From NCBI RefSeq assembly GCF_000008765.1, contig NC_003030.1, forward strand, positions 1,832,001 through 1,896,000: DNA of 64,000 nt. Direction: 5' to 3'. The stretch comes from Clostridium acetobutylicum ATCC 824 (lineage in GTDB: Bacteria; Bacillota; Clostridia; Clostridiales; Clostridiaceae). Below, piece by piece: positions 17,633 to 26,384 of the stretch; position 1 is the first letter of the stretch; every line of letters starts with the position of its first letter. The notes under the pieces are model-generated. The model worked only from the letters and a program-made list of their open reading frames with translations, searched no databases and had not been told where the DNA came from. The position numbers were made by a program, and so were the translations under genes.

Positions 17633-18343
17633 ATGAATATAAAAAAAGTAGATAAATACAGTTTCTTAGAGTTTAAAGATGATAAGTTTTCATTATATTT
17701 TTCAACTGCTGAGAATGGTTTGAATTTTAATATAAACACAGAAGAAGGCAATGATAATATTAGAAATTTAAAGGATTGGTTTAATGTAAAGGATGTGGGG
17801 TATTTAAAGCAGACTCACAGCGATATTATTTTAAACTATGATTCGGATAAAGAACTTCTAGAGGGAGATGCTTTAATTACAGACAAAGACAACACTTTAG
17901 TAGGAGTTTTTACAGCAGATTGTGTTCCTGTTTTATTATACGATAAGTCTAAGAATGTAATGGCAGCCGTTCACAGTGGATGGAAGGGAACAAGTGATAT
18001 GATAGTTAAAAAGACAATTATTAAGATGAAGCAGGAGTTTTTATCTACGGCATCAGATATAACTGTTTACATAGGACCACATAATAAAGCATGCTGCTAT
18101 GAGTTTGGAGAAGAGGCTCTAAGTGAATTTGAAGGCAGCGGTATTTATGATATTAGTGAGATTTATAAAGATGGAAAGTTAGATCTAGAAAAATGCATAG
18201 TAAAGCAGTGTAAAAGTGAAAATGTGAATAATATAAAATGCTTAAACATATGTACAAATTGCTCTAAAGAATATAAGATGTTTTCTTATAGACGTGATGG
18301 CAAAAGTGCAGGGAGGATGTTTTCTTTTATAATAAAAAAATAA
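17633..18343 (+). CDS. pgeF: PgeF/YlmD-type multicopper-like nucleoside-processing protein (YfiH family)
   Basis: Members of the YfiH/DUF152 family have been shown to act on purine nucleosides (phosphorylase/deaminase activity), and E. coli YfiH is also linked to peptidoglycan editing. Metal-ligand motifs are visible: KQTHSD near residue 60, TADCVPVLLYD near 100, and AAVHSGWKGT near 118. There are 236 residues from ATG 17633. A GTG three bases earlier is an equally possible start with AGGAG upstream. B. subtilis ylmD likewise follows sigG-ylmC. The family is clear; the physiological substrate is not. Confidence 0.85.
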   Translation: MNIKKVDKYSFLEFKDDKFSLYFSTAENGLNFNINTEEGNDNIRNLKDWFNVKDVGYLKQTHSDIILNYDSDKELLEGDALITDKDNTLVGVFTADCVPVLLYDKSKNVMAAVHSGWKGTSDMIVKKTIIKMKQEFLSTASDITVYIGPHNKACCYEFGEEALSEFEGSGIYDISEIYKDGKLDLEKCIVKQCKSENVNNIKCLNICTNCSKEYKMFSYRRDGKSAGRMFSFIIKK

Positions 18344-18363
18344 TATGTGGCTGGAGGGATAAT

Positions 18364-19062
18364 ATGGCAGGCGAAAAAATACTTGTTGTAGATGATGAGG
18401 AGCATATAGTCAAGCTTATAAAATTTAACCTTGAAAACAATGGATATAAGGTTATTACGGCAGCAGATGGTGGTGAAGCACTAGAAAAGGCAAAGGGAGA
18501 AGTGCCTCAACTGGTTCTTCTAGATTTAATGCTTCCAGTTATGGATGGCTACGATGTTTGTAGAGAAATACGAAGGGATCAATCCATTTCAAACATGCCT
18601 GTAATTATGATAACAGCAAAGGGAGAAGAATTGGACAAAATATTAGGCTTGGAGCTTGGAGCAGATGATTATATAACTAAACCTTTTTCAGTTAGAGAAT
18701 TAGTTGCAAGGGTGAAGGCAGTATTAAGAAGGACTAAGGTTGATTATATAGATAAAACTTTTAAATTTGGTAATATTCAAATAGATTTTCAAAGGCATAA
18801 TGTTACCAAAGAGGGAGAAAAGGTAGAGCTTACCCTTAAGGAATTTGAACTTCTTCAAGTACTTATAAAGAATAAGGGCAGAGTAATGACAAGGGATTTT
18901 TTACTTGATAAAATATGGGGATATGAATACATTGGAGAAACACGTACGGTAGATGTTCACGTGAGGCATTTAAGGCAAAAAATTGAAGATGATGATAAAA
19001 ATCCAAAATATATAGAAACTATAAGAGGAATAGGGTATAGATTTAACTATAGTGGTGATTAA
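18364..19062 (+). CDS. phoP: Phosphate-type response regulator PhoP (OmpR family)
   Basis: This is a two-component response regulator. The receiver domain has the acidic pair VVDDEE, phospho-acceptor Asp54 in VLLDLMLPVMDGYDV, and the switch lysine in DDYITKPFS. The C-terminal OmpR-type winged helix has LTLKEFELLQVL and RTVDVHVRHLRQKIE. It has 232 residues and starts at ATG 18364 behind CTGGAGGGATAAT. phoR follows directly and the pst genes lie 2.9 kb downstream. It is therefore most likely PhoP, activating pst under phosphate limitation. The family is certain; the name rests on context. Confidence 0.92.
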   Translation: MAGEKILVVDDEEHIVKLIKFNLENNGYKVITAADGGEALEKAKGEVPQLVLLDLMLPVMDGYDVCREIRRDQSISNMPVIMITAKGEELDKILGLELGADDYITKPFSVRELVARVKAVLRRTKVDYIDKTFKFGNIQIDFQRHNVTKEGEKVELTLKEFELLQVLIKNKGRVMTRDFLLDKIWGYEYIGETRTVDVHVRHLRQKIEDDDKNPKYIETIRGIGYRFNYSGD

Positions 19063-19063
19063 A

Positions 19064-20764
19064 GTGAAAAAGAAACTTGTATTGTACAATTTGGGTATTT
19101 TAATAATAACTCTTATAATGATAACTGTATTATTTATAAAAATCGAGGATTATGAATATAGGCAAAATACAGAGCAGGATCTTAAAAGAACAAATAATGT
19201 AGTTTCCAATGTAATTGATATGAACAAAGGAAAAGATATTTCAAGTGCTCTTAAAGTCGTAATAAAAAATTCAGATATAAGAGTAACATATATAAATAAA
19301 AATGGAGTAGTTTTATATGACAATGATATAAATGCAGAAAAGCTTGATAATCACAACAAGAGAGTGGAAGTTGCAGAGGCAAGAAAAAATGGATATGGTT
19401 ACAGTGTAAGGTATAGTAAATCTTTAAAAAACAATATAATTTATTATGCAAAGGTCAGAGGAGACGGCACTGTAGTAAGAACTGCTGTAGAGCTTTCCTC
19501 TGTTGAAAGGTTTGAAGCAAGATACTTAAAGTTCTATATTTATGTAATAGCTCTAAGTATCATAGCGGCAGTATATTTATCTTTTAAGCTTTCTTATGTT
19601 ATTTTAAATCCAATAAGGGAACTTCAAAATACAAGCTCTAGGATTGCAATGGGAGAACTGGAAACAAGGGTTAATGTTGAATCAAGGGATGAAATAGGTC
19701 AGCTTGGAAAAACCTTTAATAACATGGCAGGAAGACTTCAATCTACAATAAGAGAATCTGTTGAAAAACAAAAAAAGCTTGAGGCTATACTTGTTAGTAT
19801 GGACAGTGGAGTTATAGCAGTTGATAGAAAGCATAAAATAATAATGATAAATCCATATGCAGAAAAAATATTTGGCATAGATAAAAATATAATAGGACAA
19901 AGCCTAATGGACTGTATAAGAAATTATGAATTTGAGGACATATTTAATAAAAGAGCGGAAGGATATGCAGAAATAAAAACCTCATGGCCAAAAGAGAGAA
20001 ATCTTAGAATCAAAACTGCCGATATAATAAATGGATATGAATGCATTGGAACTGTTGCTGTGGTTCAGGATATAACAGATATTAGAAAACTTGAAAACAT
20101 GAGAACGCAGTTTGTAGCAAATGTATCCCATGAGCTTAAAACACCACTGACATCAATAAAAGGCTTTGCTGAAACCTTAAGATATGTTGAGGATGACAAT
20201 CAAAAAGGAGAATTTCTTGATATTATTGATGATGAAGTAGATAGACTAACTAGACTCATAAGTGATATATTAACACTTTCAGATATAGAAATCAGACCGT
20301 TTATGAAAAAAGAAGAGTTTGATGTCAATGAAATAATAAAAGCTGTCTGTGGACTTTTAGAAAAATCAGCCTCTCGTAAGAATATAAGCTTAAAAGTATT
20401 TGGAGAGGATGTACCTAATTTAATTGGGGATAACGATAAGTTTAAACAAATGATTATAAATTTGGTTGACAATGCTATAAAGTATACAGAAGCTGGTGGA
20501 GAGGTATCGGTATATAAGAAGTATACAAAAGATGATGTTATTATATCCGTCAAGGATAACGGTGTAGGCATACCGAAGGAGCATCTTCAAAGAATATTTG
20601 AAAGATTTTATAGAGTTGATAAGGCTCGTTCAAGAGCAAATGGAGGAACTGGTCTTGGGCTTGCCATAGTAAAGCATATAGTACTGAATTTTAACGGCAG
20701 CATAAATATTGAAAGTAAGTTAGGTGTTGGAACTGAATTTATTATCACAATACCTTATAAATAG
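19064..20764 (+). CDS. phoR: Phosphate-type sensor histidine kinase PhoR
   Basis: PhoR is the membrane kinase partner of PhoP. Two membrane helices (about residues 5-24 and 160-182) flank an extracytoplasmic domain. HAMP, a PAS domain (ILVSMDSGVIAVDRKHKII), the phospho-acceptor segment FVANVSHELKTPLTS with His356, and the ATPase boxes (KFKQMIINLVDNAIKYT, KDNGVGIP, GGTGLGLAIV) follow. GTG 19064 sits two bases after phoP's stop. Longer starts at GTG 19052 or 19055 overlap phoP. No start has a strong ribosome site, suggesting translational coupling. There are 566 residues from 19064. Confidence 0.9.
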   Translation: MKKKLVLYNLGILIITLIMITVLFIKIEDYEYRQNTEQDLKRTNNVVSNVIDMNKGKDISSALKVVIKNSDIRVTYINKNGVVLYDNDINAEKLDNHNKRVEVAEARKNGYGYSVRYSKSLKNNIIYYAKVRGDGTVVRTAVELSSVERFEARYLKFYIYVIALSIIAAVYLSFKLSYVILNPIRELQNTSSRIAMGELETRVNVESRDEIGQLGKTFNNMAGRLQSTIRESVEKQKKLEAILVSMDSGVIAVDRKHKIIMINPYAEKIFGIDKNIIGQSLMDCIRNYEFEDIFNKRAEGYAEIKTSWPKERNLRIKTADIINGYECIGTVAVVQDITDIRKLENMRTQFVANVSHELKTPLTSIKGFAETLRYVEDDNQKGEFLDIIDDEVDRLTRLISDILTLSDIEIRPFMKKEEFDVNEIIKAVCGLLEKSASRKNISLKVFGEDVPNLIGDNDKFKQMIINLVDNAIKYTEAGGEVSVYKKYTKDDVIISVKDNGVGIPKEHLQRIFERFYRVDKARSRANGGTGLGLAIVKHIVLNFNGSINIESKLGVGTEFIITIPYK

Positions 20765-20767
20765 TTT

Positions 20768-20807
20768 AAAAGAGCTTCTTTAAATTTTTAAAGAGGCTCT
20801 TTTTTTA
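20768..20807 (+). terminator. Strong intrinsic terminator after phoR
   Basis: Arms of 17 bases (20768-20784 and 20787-20803) pair with a single G-U. The T-run extends to 20807. Confidence 0.93.
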
Positions 20808-20894
20808 ACAAACATTTAAAATTACATAAATTAGATATAATCTTCTTTACTTATTATAGATGTATAAACAAACTTATTGTAAAGGAGATACTAT

Positions 20895-21838
20895 ATGAAT
20901 TTTACATTGATGAAAAAAATGAAGAAAGAAAAAAGGGTTTCAATAGCTTACAGAATAGCATTTATAGTGACAGGATTAATAATTTCCATTATGGCAGCAG
21001 CAGACGGCATCATTTATTATGAAGCTTACACAAATATCTATAAAATAAATAAAAGCAATATGAAAGTGGTTTCCTCTGAAATATACAATAATTTTAAAAA
21101 CTTAGTATCACTTCAAGATAATGAGGCGAAAAATTTATCGGAGGACTCTTACTTAAGAAAAATAGTCACCTATAATAAAAATATTTCCACAGATGAAATG
21201 AGTATGCTAAAAAATAAACTTAAAGGTGACAGCGACAAAGAAGTTGAAAATATATTTTTTGCAGGTCAGTTATGACAAGCAAACCTGTTATAACATTTGC
21301 AAATCCAATAAAAGATGACGATGGGAATACATTAGGTGTAGTTGGTAAAACTATTTTTGTAGACTATTTCTCAAAAAGATTTGACAGTTTTAAGTATATG
21401 GGAAATAGTACAAAGCTTCTTTCGTTAAATGCAGCTATTGAAGCTAGTAGATTGGGAGAAGAGGGAAAAGGCTTTGGTGTTGTGGCGTCCGAGATTAAAA
21501 AGCTGTCTAACAATGTTGAAACTCAAATTGTAAATATAGGGGAAATAGTAGCGCAAATCAATGAAAAAATAGTTAACATGAAAGATAAGATGACGTCTCT
21601 TAATCGTGATTATAAAGATTAAATAGCTGCTGTTAAAAATACTAAAACAAATTATAATAATGTATTTTCTCTAATTCAAGAAATAAATAATAATATAAAG
21701 TATGTTGATGAAAATGCAAACTATGTAAGTTCTCAAAATAAAAATATATACCATGAATTTAAAAACATAAGTGCATTTTATGATGAATTTAATACATCAA
21801 TAGAGCTGGAAGAAAACATAGGTAAGTTTAGATTGTAA
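20895..21838 (+). pseudogene. Decayed methyl-accepting chemotaxis receptor
   Basis: The pieces are remnants of one chemoreceptor. The first frame (20895-21275) has a membrane helix, IAFIVTGLIISIMAAADG, and the start of a Cache-type sensor. It breaks off at [11 protein letters not shown] different frame (from 21272) resumes with [22 protein letters not shown], the end of the sensor. The second membrane helix, HAMP and half of the signalling helix are missing, because the text jumps from [13 protein letters not shown] to the hairpin tip [24 protein letters not shown] at 21620-21622 then interrupts the returning helix, which continues in frame to a stop at 21838. At least one frameshift, one or two deletions and one nonsense change are implied. 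AAAGGAGATACTAT still precedes the ATG. Confidence 0.85.
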
Positions 21839-21843
21839 AGATC

Positions 21844-21907
21844 AATGTTAAATTTAATTAACATTAGTATAATACTCAATTAACATTAAAAATGTAACAT
21901 GTTAACT
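21844..21907 (+). promoter_or_regulatory. pstS promoter with phased PhoP-box-like repeats
   Basis: The 11-base word AATTAACATTA occurs at 21856-21866 and again 22 bases later at 21878-21888. TTAACT starts 22 bases further on at 21902. An inverted copy, AATGTTAA, is at 21844-21851. TATAAT lies at 21868-21873 between the copies. Bacillus PhoP boxes are TT(A/C/T)ACA-like repeats phased at about 11 bases, so these are good PhoP-site candidates. Confidence 0.6.
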
Positions 21908-21986
21908 GTAAAGAGGAGAGGAACCTAGTTATTAGGTTTTGAATTTAGTTACCAATCTATATATCTATACTTTGGAGGTATTTTAA

Positions 21987-22883
21987 ATGAAAAGTAAAAA
22001 AATCAAATTAATGTCTGTAGCTATAACAATGACAATTATGGCTGGTTTATTTGTAGGATGTGGAAATTCAAATTCAAGCAGCAATAAAAGTAGTTCTTCA
22101 ACTACGAAGAAGGTCTCTGGATCAATTACACTTTCAGGATCTACAGCACTTCAACCATTGGCAGAAAAATCTGTAGATGGTTTTAAAGAAAAATATCCCG
22201 ATGTGAGTGTTAATGTTCAAGGAGGAGGAAGTGGTACTGGATTAAACCAGGTGCTTCAAGGAGCAGTTGAAGTGGGAAATTCAGATATCTTTGCAGAAGA
22301 AAAATTAAATGCAGATGATGCAAAAAAATTAACAGATCATAAAGTATGTGCAATAGGCTTTGCTGTAGTTACTAACAACGATGTAAATGTAAAGAATTTA
22401 ACAAAACAGCAGGTTCAAGATATATTTACTGGTAAGATAACAAACTGGAATCAAGTTGGTGGACCAAGTGAAGCAATAAACATAGTTCACAGACCTAAAT
22501 CCTCTGGAACAAGAGCAACTTTCACTAAAACAGTTATGGATGGAAAAGACGAAAAAGATGATATTGGAACTACACAGGACGCCAGTGGATCAGTTAAAAC
22601 TGCAATGACAAGTGCAAAAGGTTCTATAAGTTACTTAGCATTTTCTTATCTTGTAACAGATGAGGGTAAAAAAGATATAAATATTCTATCATTAGATGGA
22701 GTAGAGGCTACTTCAAAGAATGTAGAAAATGGTACTTATCCTTTCTGGTCATATGAGCATATGTACACAAAAGGTAAAGGAAATGATGCAGCTAAAGCAT
22801 TTATAGATTATATGATGAGTTCAGATAATAAAGCCTTAATTGAAAAAATGGGATATATATCAGCATCTAATATAAAGAAATAG
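21987..22883 (+). CDS. pstS: Phosphate ABC transporter, substrate-binding lipoprotein PstS
   Basis: PstS captures phosphate outside the membrane and delivers it to PstCA. The signal peptide ends in GLFVGC with lipidated Cys25, followed by a Ser/Asn-rich linker. The mature part shows SITLSGSTALQPLAEK, NVQGGGSGTGLNQV, and the phosphate-contact segment RPKSSGTRATFTKTVM. There are 298 residues. TTTGGAGGTATTTTAA precedes ATG 21987. It heads pstS-pstC-pstA-pstB-phoU, separated from pstC by a long hairpin. Confidence 0.96.
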   Translation: MKSKKIKLMSVAITMTIMAGLFVGCGNSNSSSNKSSSSTTKKVSGSITLSGSTALQPLAEKSVDGFKEKYPDVSVNVQGGGSGTGLNQVLQGAVEVGNSDIFAEEKLNADDAKKLTDHKVCAIGFAVVTNNDVNVKNLTKQQVQDIFTGKITNWNQVGGPSEAINIVHRPKSSGTRATFTKTVMDGKDEKDDIGTTQDASGSVKTAMTSAKGSISYLAFSYLVTDEGKKDINILSLDGVEATSKNVENGTYPFWSYEHMYTKGKGNDAAKAFIDYMMSSDNKALIEKMGYISASNIKK

Positions 22884-22892
22884 TTAAGATAC

Positions 22893-22936
22893 ATAATTGT
22901 ACCACAATATTAAAAACAGTATTATGGTGCAATTAT
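22893..22936 (+). terminator. Hairpin between pstS and pstC
   Basis: Arms 22893-22909 and 22920-22936 pair over about 15 of 17 positions (ATAATTG with CAATTAT, ACCA with TGGT, AATA with TATT). There is no clear T-run. It probably gives partial termination or protects an upstream pstS mRNA, raising PstS over the membrane subunits. Confidence 0.65.
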
Positions 22937-22981
22937 CATTTTAAATTTAAATAATATAAAAACTTAAATTGAGGTAAAGCT

Positions 22982-23872
22982 ATGGAAAAAAGAAGTTTTC
23001 TTAAAAAACTCAAAACAGAATATGTTGGAAGGGGATTTGCTACTATTTGTGGAGTTTTTATAGTTATTTTAACCCTTTCAATTATTTTTTTTATTGCATC
23101 TAAAGGCATATCAACATTTACCAAAAGGCATTATTCTATTTTTGATTTTTTAATGTCAAGTACATGGAAACCAGATAGTAAAACTCCTAAGCTTGGAGCA
23201 TTTATATTCCTAGAAGGATCTACAATGGTATCAATTGGAGCGGTAATTTTAAGTACACCTATGGCAATTGCTTTAGCTGTATTTATGAATATTATATCAC
23301 CTAAGCTTGGAGATAGAGTATTAAAGCCTTCATTAGAGCTCTTTGTTGGAATTCCATCTGTAGTTTATGGATGGATTGGGGTAACGGTTTTAGTTCCTTT
23401 TATAAAAAATCATTTTGGAGGAGTTGGCTTCAGCTTAGGTGCTGGAATTTTAGTTCTCAGCATAATGATTTTGCCTACAATTGCAAGTCTATCTTCAGAT
23501 GCTATAAAAAATGTACACAATGAATATATCGAAGGCTCATACGGATTAGGTGCCACAAGATGGCAAACAATATATAAAATAATAATACCATCAAGTAAAA
23601 ATGGAATACTTACAGGAATTGTTTTGGGACTTGCAAGGGCTTTTGGAGAGGCATTAGCAGTTCAAATGGTAATAGGTAATACAGTAAAATCAGCTCAAGG
23701 ACTTTTTTCTCCTACTACCACTTTGACAAGCGTACTTACAATGGATATGGCTAATACTCCAAATGGAACTGCATGGAATGATGCACTTTGGTCTCTTGCG
23801 TTTTTACTTCTTGTAATTTCGTTTATATTTATAGTAATTATAAGATTTATAGGGAGAAAAGGTGAGGTTTAA
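22982..23872 (+). CDS. pstC: Phosphate ABC transporter permease PstC
   Basis: PstC is one of the two membrane subunits of the high-affinity phosphate importer. It has 296 residues and six predicted helices, beginning at about residues 20-40. The permease coupling motif EGSYGLGATRWQTIYKI is present near residue 182, as is PSVVYGWIGV. ATG 22982 follows AATTGAGGTAAAGCT. Its stop codon shares one base with the start of pstA, so the two are translationally coupled. Confidence 0.95.
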   Translation: MEKRSFLKKLKTEYVGRGFATICGVFIVILTLSIIFFIASKGISTFTKRHYSIFDFLMSSTWKPDSKTPKLGAFIFLEGSTMVSIGAVILSTPMAIALAVFMNIISPKLGDRVLKPSLELFVGIPSVVYGWIGVTVLVPFIKNHFGGVGFSLGAGILVLSIMILPTIASLSSDAIKNVHNEYIEGSYGLGATRWQTIYKIIIPSSKNGILTGIVLGLARAFGEALAVQMVIGNTVKSAQGLFSPTTTLTSVLTMDMANTPNGTAWNDALWSLAFLLLVISFIFIVIIRFIGRKGEV

Positions 23873-24756
23873 TGAAATCTAAACTATACGATAAGATAGC
23901 AACAATAATTTTATACTTGATTTCTTTATTTGTAGTTATACTGCTTGCAGCCTTTATAATTTTTATAATTTATAGGGGCCGTGATTCCTTGAATTTGAGT
24001 TTTTTATTTGGCAATCCTAAAATAGCGGAAAAGGGCGGCGGTATAGGTCCAGAACTTTTTAATTCTTTTTATATGCTTATAGTGTCTCTTCTTATAACAG
24101 TACCAATTGGTATAGGTGCGGGTATTTATATGTCTGAATATGCAAAGGAAGGCAGGATATTAAATTTTATAAGGCTGTGCATAGAAACAATGGCATCACT
24201 GCCCTCTATAGTTGTTGGTTTATTTGGTTTGTTAGTATTTGTAACAATGACGCATTGGGGTTATACAATTTTATCGGGAGCGCTTGTCATAACCATTTTA
24301 AATTTGCCATCAATGACAAGGGTATCAGAAAATGCAATAAGGGCATCTTCCTCTAAGGTTAAGGAGGCGAGCCTTGGACTCGGAGCTACTAATTGGCAGA
24401 CAATAAAAAATATAGTACTTCCCTCTGCCATGCCGGAGATATTAACAGGTATAATTTTATCCGCAGGTAGAATTTTTGGAGAAGCTGCTGCACTTTTATA
24501 TACAGCAGGAATGAGTGCTCCAAATCTTAATTTCGATACAATAAGCTTGGTTGATAAGACTTCAGCTTTCAGTTTGTTTAGACCAGCTGAAACTTTGGCT
24601 GTTCATATATGGAAATTAAACTCAGAAGGTATGATTCCAGATGCCACAAAGATTGCTAATGGTTCTTCTGCTGTACTGGTACTAATGGTGCTGTTATTTA
24701 ATTTTATGGCAAGAATCATAGGAAGAAAGATATATAGTTTATACAGCGGTAAGTAA
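23872..24756 (+). CDS. pstA: Phosphate ABC transporter permease PstA
   Basis: PstA is the second membrane subunit of the phosphate importer. It has 294 residues and about six helices. The segment [18 protein letters not shown] (near residue 45), [12 protein letters not shown] and the coupling loop [18 protein letters not shown] are PstA hallmarks. The start overlaps the pstC stop by one base, with AAAAGGTGAGG just before it. pstB follows after 11 bases. Confidence 0.95.
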   Translation: MKSKLYDKIATIILYLISLFVVILLAAFIIFIIYRGRDSLNLSFLFGNPKIAEKGGGIGPELFNSFYMLIVSLLITVPIGIGAGIYMSEYAKEGRILNFIRLCIETMASLPSIVVGLFGLLVFVTMTHWGYTILSGALVITILNLPSMTRVSENAIRASSSKVKEASLGLGATNWQTIKNIVLPSAMPEILTGIILSAGRIFGEAAALLYTAGMSAPNLNFDTISLVDKTSAFSLFRPAETLAVHIWKLNSEGMIPDATKIANGSSAVLVLMVLLFNFMARIIGRKIYSLYSGK

Positions 24757-24767
24757 GGAGGAGAAAA

Positions 24768-25517
24768 ATGGGCATAATACAAACTAAGGACTTAAATTTA
24801 TATTATGGAAATGTTCAGGCATTAAAAAAGATAAACCTTGATTTCAGTGCTAATACGGTAACTGCACTTATAGGACCGTCTGGCTGCGGAAAGTCGACTT
24901 TTTTAAGAACAATAAATAGAATGAATGATTTAATAAGCACTGTTAAAATAGACGGTGAGGTAATGTTTGAGGGAAAAGATGTATATAAGGATTATGATGA
25001 GATAGAGCTTAGAAAAAGAGTAGGTATGGTATTTCAAAAGCCAAATCCATTTCCTATGTCTATATATGATAATGTAGCCTATGGTCCTAGAATACATGGA
25101 ATAAAAAATAAGGGTAAATTAGACGAAATTGTGGAAAGAAGCTTAAAAGGCTCTGCACTTTGGGAAGAAGTTAAGGATAGATTGAAAAAGAGTGCACTTG
25201 GTCTTTCAGGAGGACAGCAGCAAAGATTATGTATTGCTAGAACACTTGCAGTTGAACCAGAAGTTCTTCTTATGGATGAACCTACATCGGCACTGGATCC
25301 AATATCAACACTTAAAATAGAAGAACTAATGGATGAATTAAAACATAAGTATACAGTAATTATAGTAACCCATAATATGCAGCAGGCAGGAAGAATATCT
25401 GATAATACGGCTTTCTTTTTAAATGGTGAAGTTGTAGAAAATGGAAAAACAGAGGATATTTTTTATAAACCAAAGGATAAAAGAACTGAGGACTATATAA
25501 CAGGAAGATTCGGATAG
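24768..25517 (+). CDS. pstB: Phosphate ABC transporter ATPase PstB
   Basis: PstB is the cytoplasmic ATPase that powers phosphate import. It has 249 residues. The Walker A motif GPSGCGKST is near residue 37, the Q-loop segment [16 protein letters not shown] is PstB-specific, the signature is LSGGQQQR, Walker B is [12 protein letters not shown], and the switch histidine is in [21 protein letters not shown] precedes ATG 24768. The gene is complete and typical. Confidence 0.97.
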   Translation: MGIIQTKDLNLYYGNVQALKKINLDFSANTVTALIGPSGCGKSTFLRTINRMNDLISTVKIDGEVMFEGKDVYKDYDEIELRKRVGMVFQKPNPFPMSIYDNVAYGPRIHGIKNKGKLDEIVERSLKGSALWEEVKDRLKKSALGLSGGQQQRLCIARTLAVEPEVLLMDEPTSALDPISTLKIEELMDELKHKYTVIIVTHNMQQAGRISDNTAFFLNGEVVENGKTEDIFYKPKDKRTEDYITGRFG

Positions 25518-25548
25518 GCTTTTAAAATTTATTTGTGGGGTGTAAAAA

Positions 25549-26208
25549 ATGACAAGAAAAATCTTTGAATCTGATTTAGAAGAGCTTCACTCTGAACTTT
25601 TAAGAATGGGCAGCATGGCAGAAAAACAGATCTATGATTGTATGGAAGCTTTAGAGAAACAAGATGAAAATATGGCTGAAGTAATTATAAAAAAAGATGA
25701 CATAATAGATGATATGCAAAAGGAAATAGAAAACAAGGTTATAAGACTTATAGCAATGCAGCAGCCAATAGTTGCTGAGGATTTGAGAAATATATTTACT
25801 ACTGTAAAAATAGTAACAGACCTTGAAAGATTAGGAGATCATGCTGTAGATATAGCAAAAGCCATAAAAAGATTAAATGGTGAAAAACACCATGATATAG
25901 TAAAAGAGATATGGAACATGGGGAATAAAGTTAAGTCAATGATAAAGGATTCCTTGGACGCTTATGTGGAGAGGAATTTAGATAAAGCCTATGAAGTCTG
26001 TAAGAGAGACGACGATGTTGATTCTTTATATAAGAGAATTTTCAATGAACTTCTAAATATAATGAGCGAGGATAAAAGCAAGGTAAATCAGCTTACTCAA
26101 TTTTTATTTGTTTGTAAATACCTTGAGAGAATCGGAGATAGGACCACTAACGTGTGTGAAAGCACTATATACCTTATTACAGGTAAGCAGGTGGATCTTA
26201 ACGATTAA
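25549..26208 (+). CDS. phoU: Phosphate-signalling protein PhoU
   Basis: PhoU links the Pst transporter to the PhoR kinase and dampens the phosphate response. It is 219 residues of two three-helix bundles, each with the metal-binding motif: DLERLGDHAVDIA near residue 92 and YLERIGDRTTNVCE near 197. GTGGGGTGTAAAA precedes ATG 25549. It is the last gene of the pst operon, closed by the terminator at 26221-26286. Confidence 0.95.
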   Translation: MTRKIFESDLEELHSELLRMGSMAEKQIYDCMEALEKQDENMAEVIIKKDDIIDDMQKEIENKVIRLIAMQQPIVAEDLRNIFTTVKIVTDLERLGDHAVDIAKAIKRLNGEKHHDIVKEIWNMGNKVKSMIKDSLDAYVERNLDKAYEVCKRDDDVDSLYKRIFNELLNIMSEDKSKVNQLTQFLFVCKYLERIGDRTTNVCESTIYLITGKQVDLND

Positions 26209-26220
26209 ATCTTATGCATG

Positions 26221-26286
26221 ACTGTTCTAATTTGATTGTGGATAATTTATTTAAATCTACTAATCATAAGAACAGTTATTTTTTAT
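26221..26286 (+). terminator. Terminator of the pst-phoU operon
   Basis: ACTGTTCT (26221-26228) pairs with AGAACAGT (26269-26276). Inside it, GATT (26234-26237) pairs with AATC (26262-26265), and more pairs are possible towards the loop. TTATTTTTTATTTT follows. Confidence 0.85.
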
Positions 26287-26308
26287 TTTATGGCAAATGC
26301 TTGTATTC

Positions 26309-26337
26309 TTGACTTAAAAGACTTAATAATGTAATAT
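26309..26337 (+). promoter_or_regulatory. Candidate SigA promoter of the DUF512-der-gpsA group
   Basis: TTGACT (26309-26314) and TAATAT (26332-26337) are separated by 17 bases. The -10 lies 47 bases before ATG 26385. Confidence 0.6.
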
Positions 26338-26384
26338 AACTAAAGAGTTTAAATATGTGAACACTATTATTGTAGGGAGTAATT

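Noticed and set aside
20768-20807. Inverted repeat after phoR as a transposon end
   Set aside because: The long stem plus T-run is a normal intrinsic terminator and no matching second end was seen around the pseudogene.
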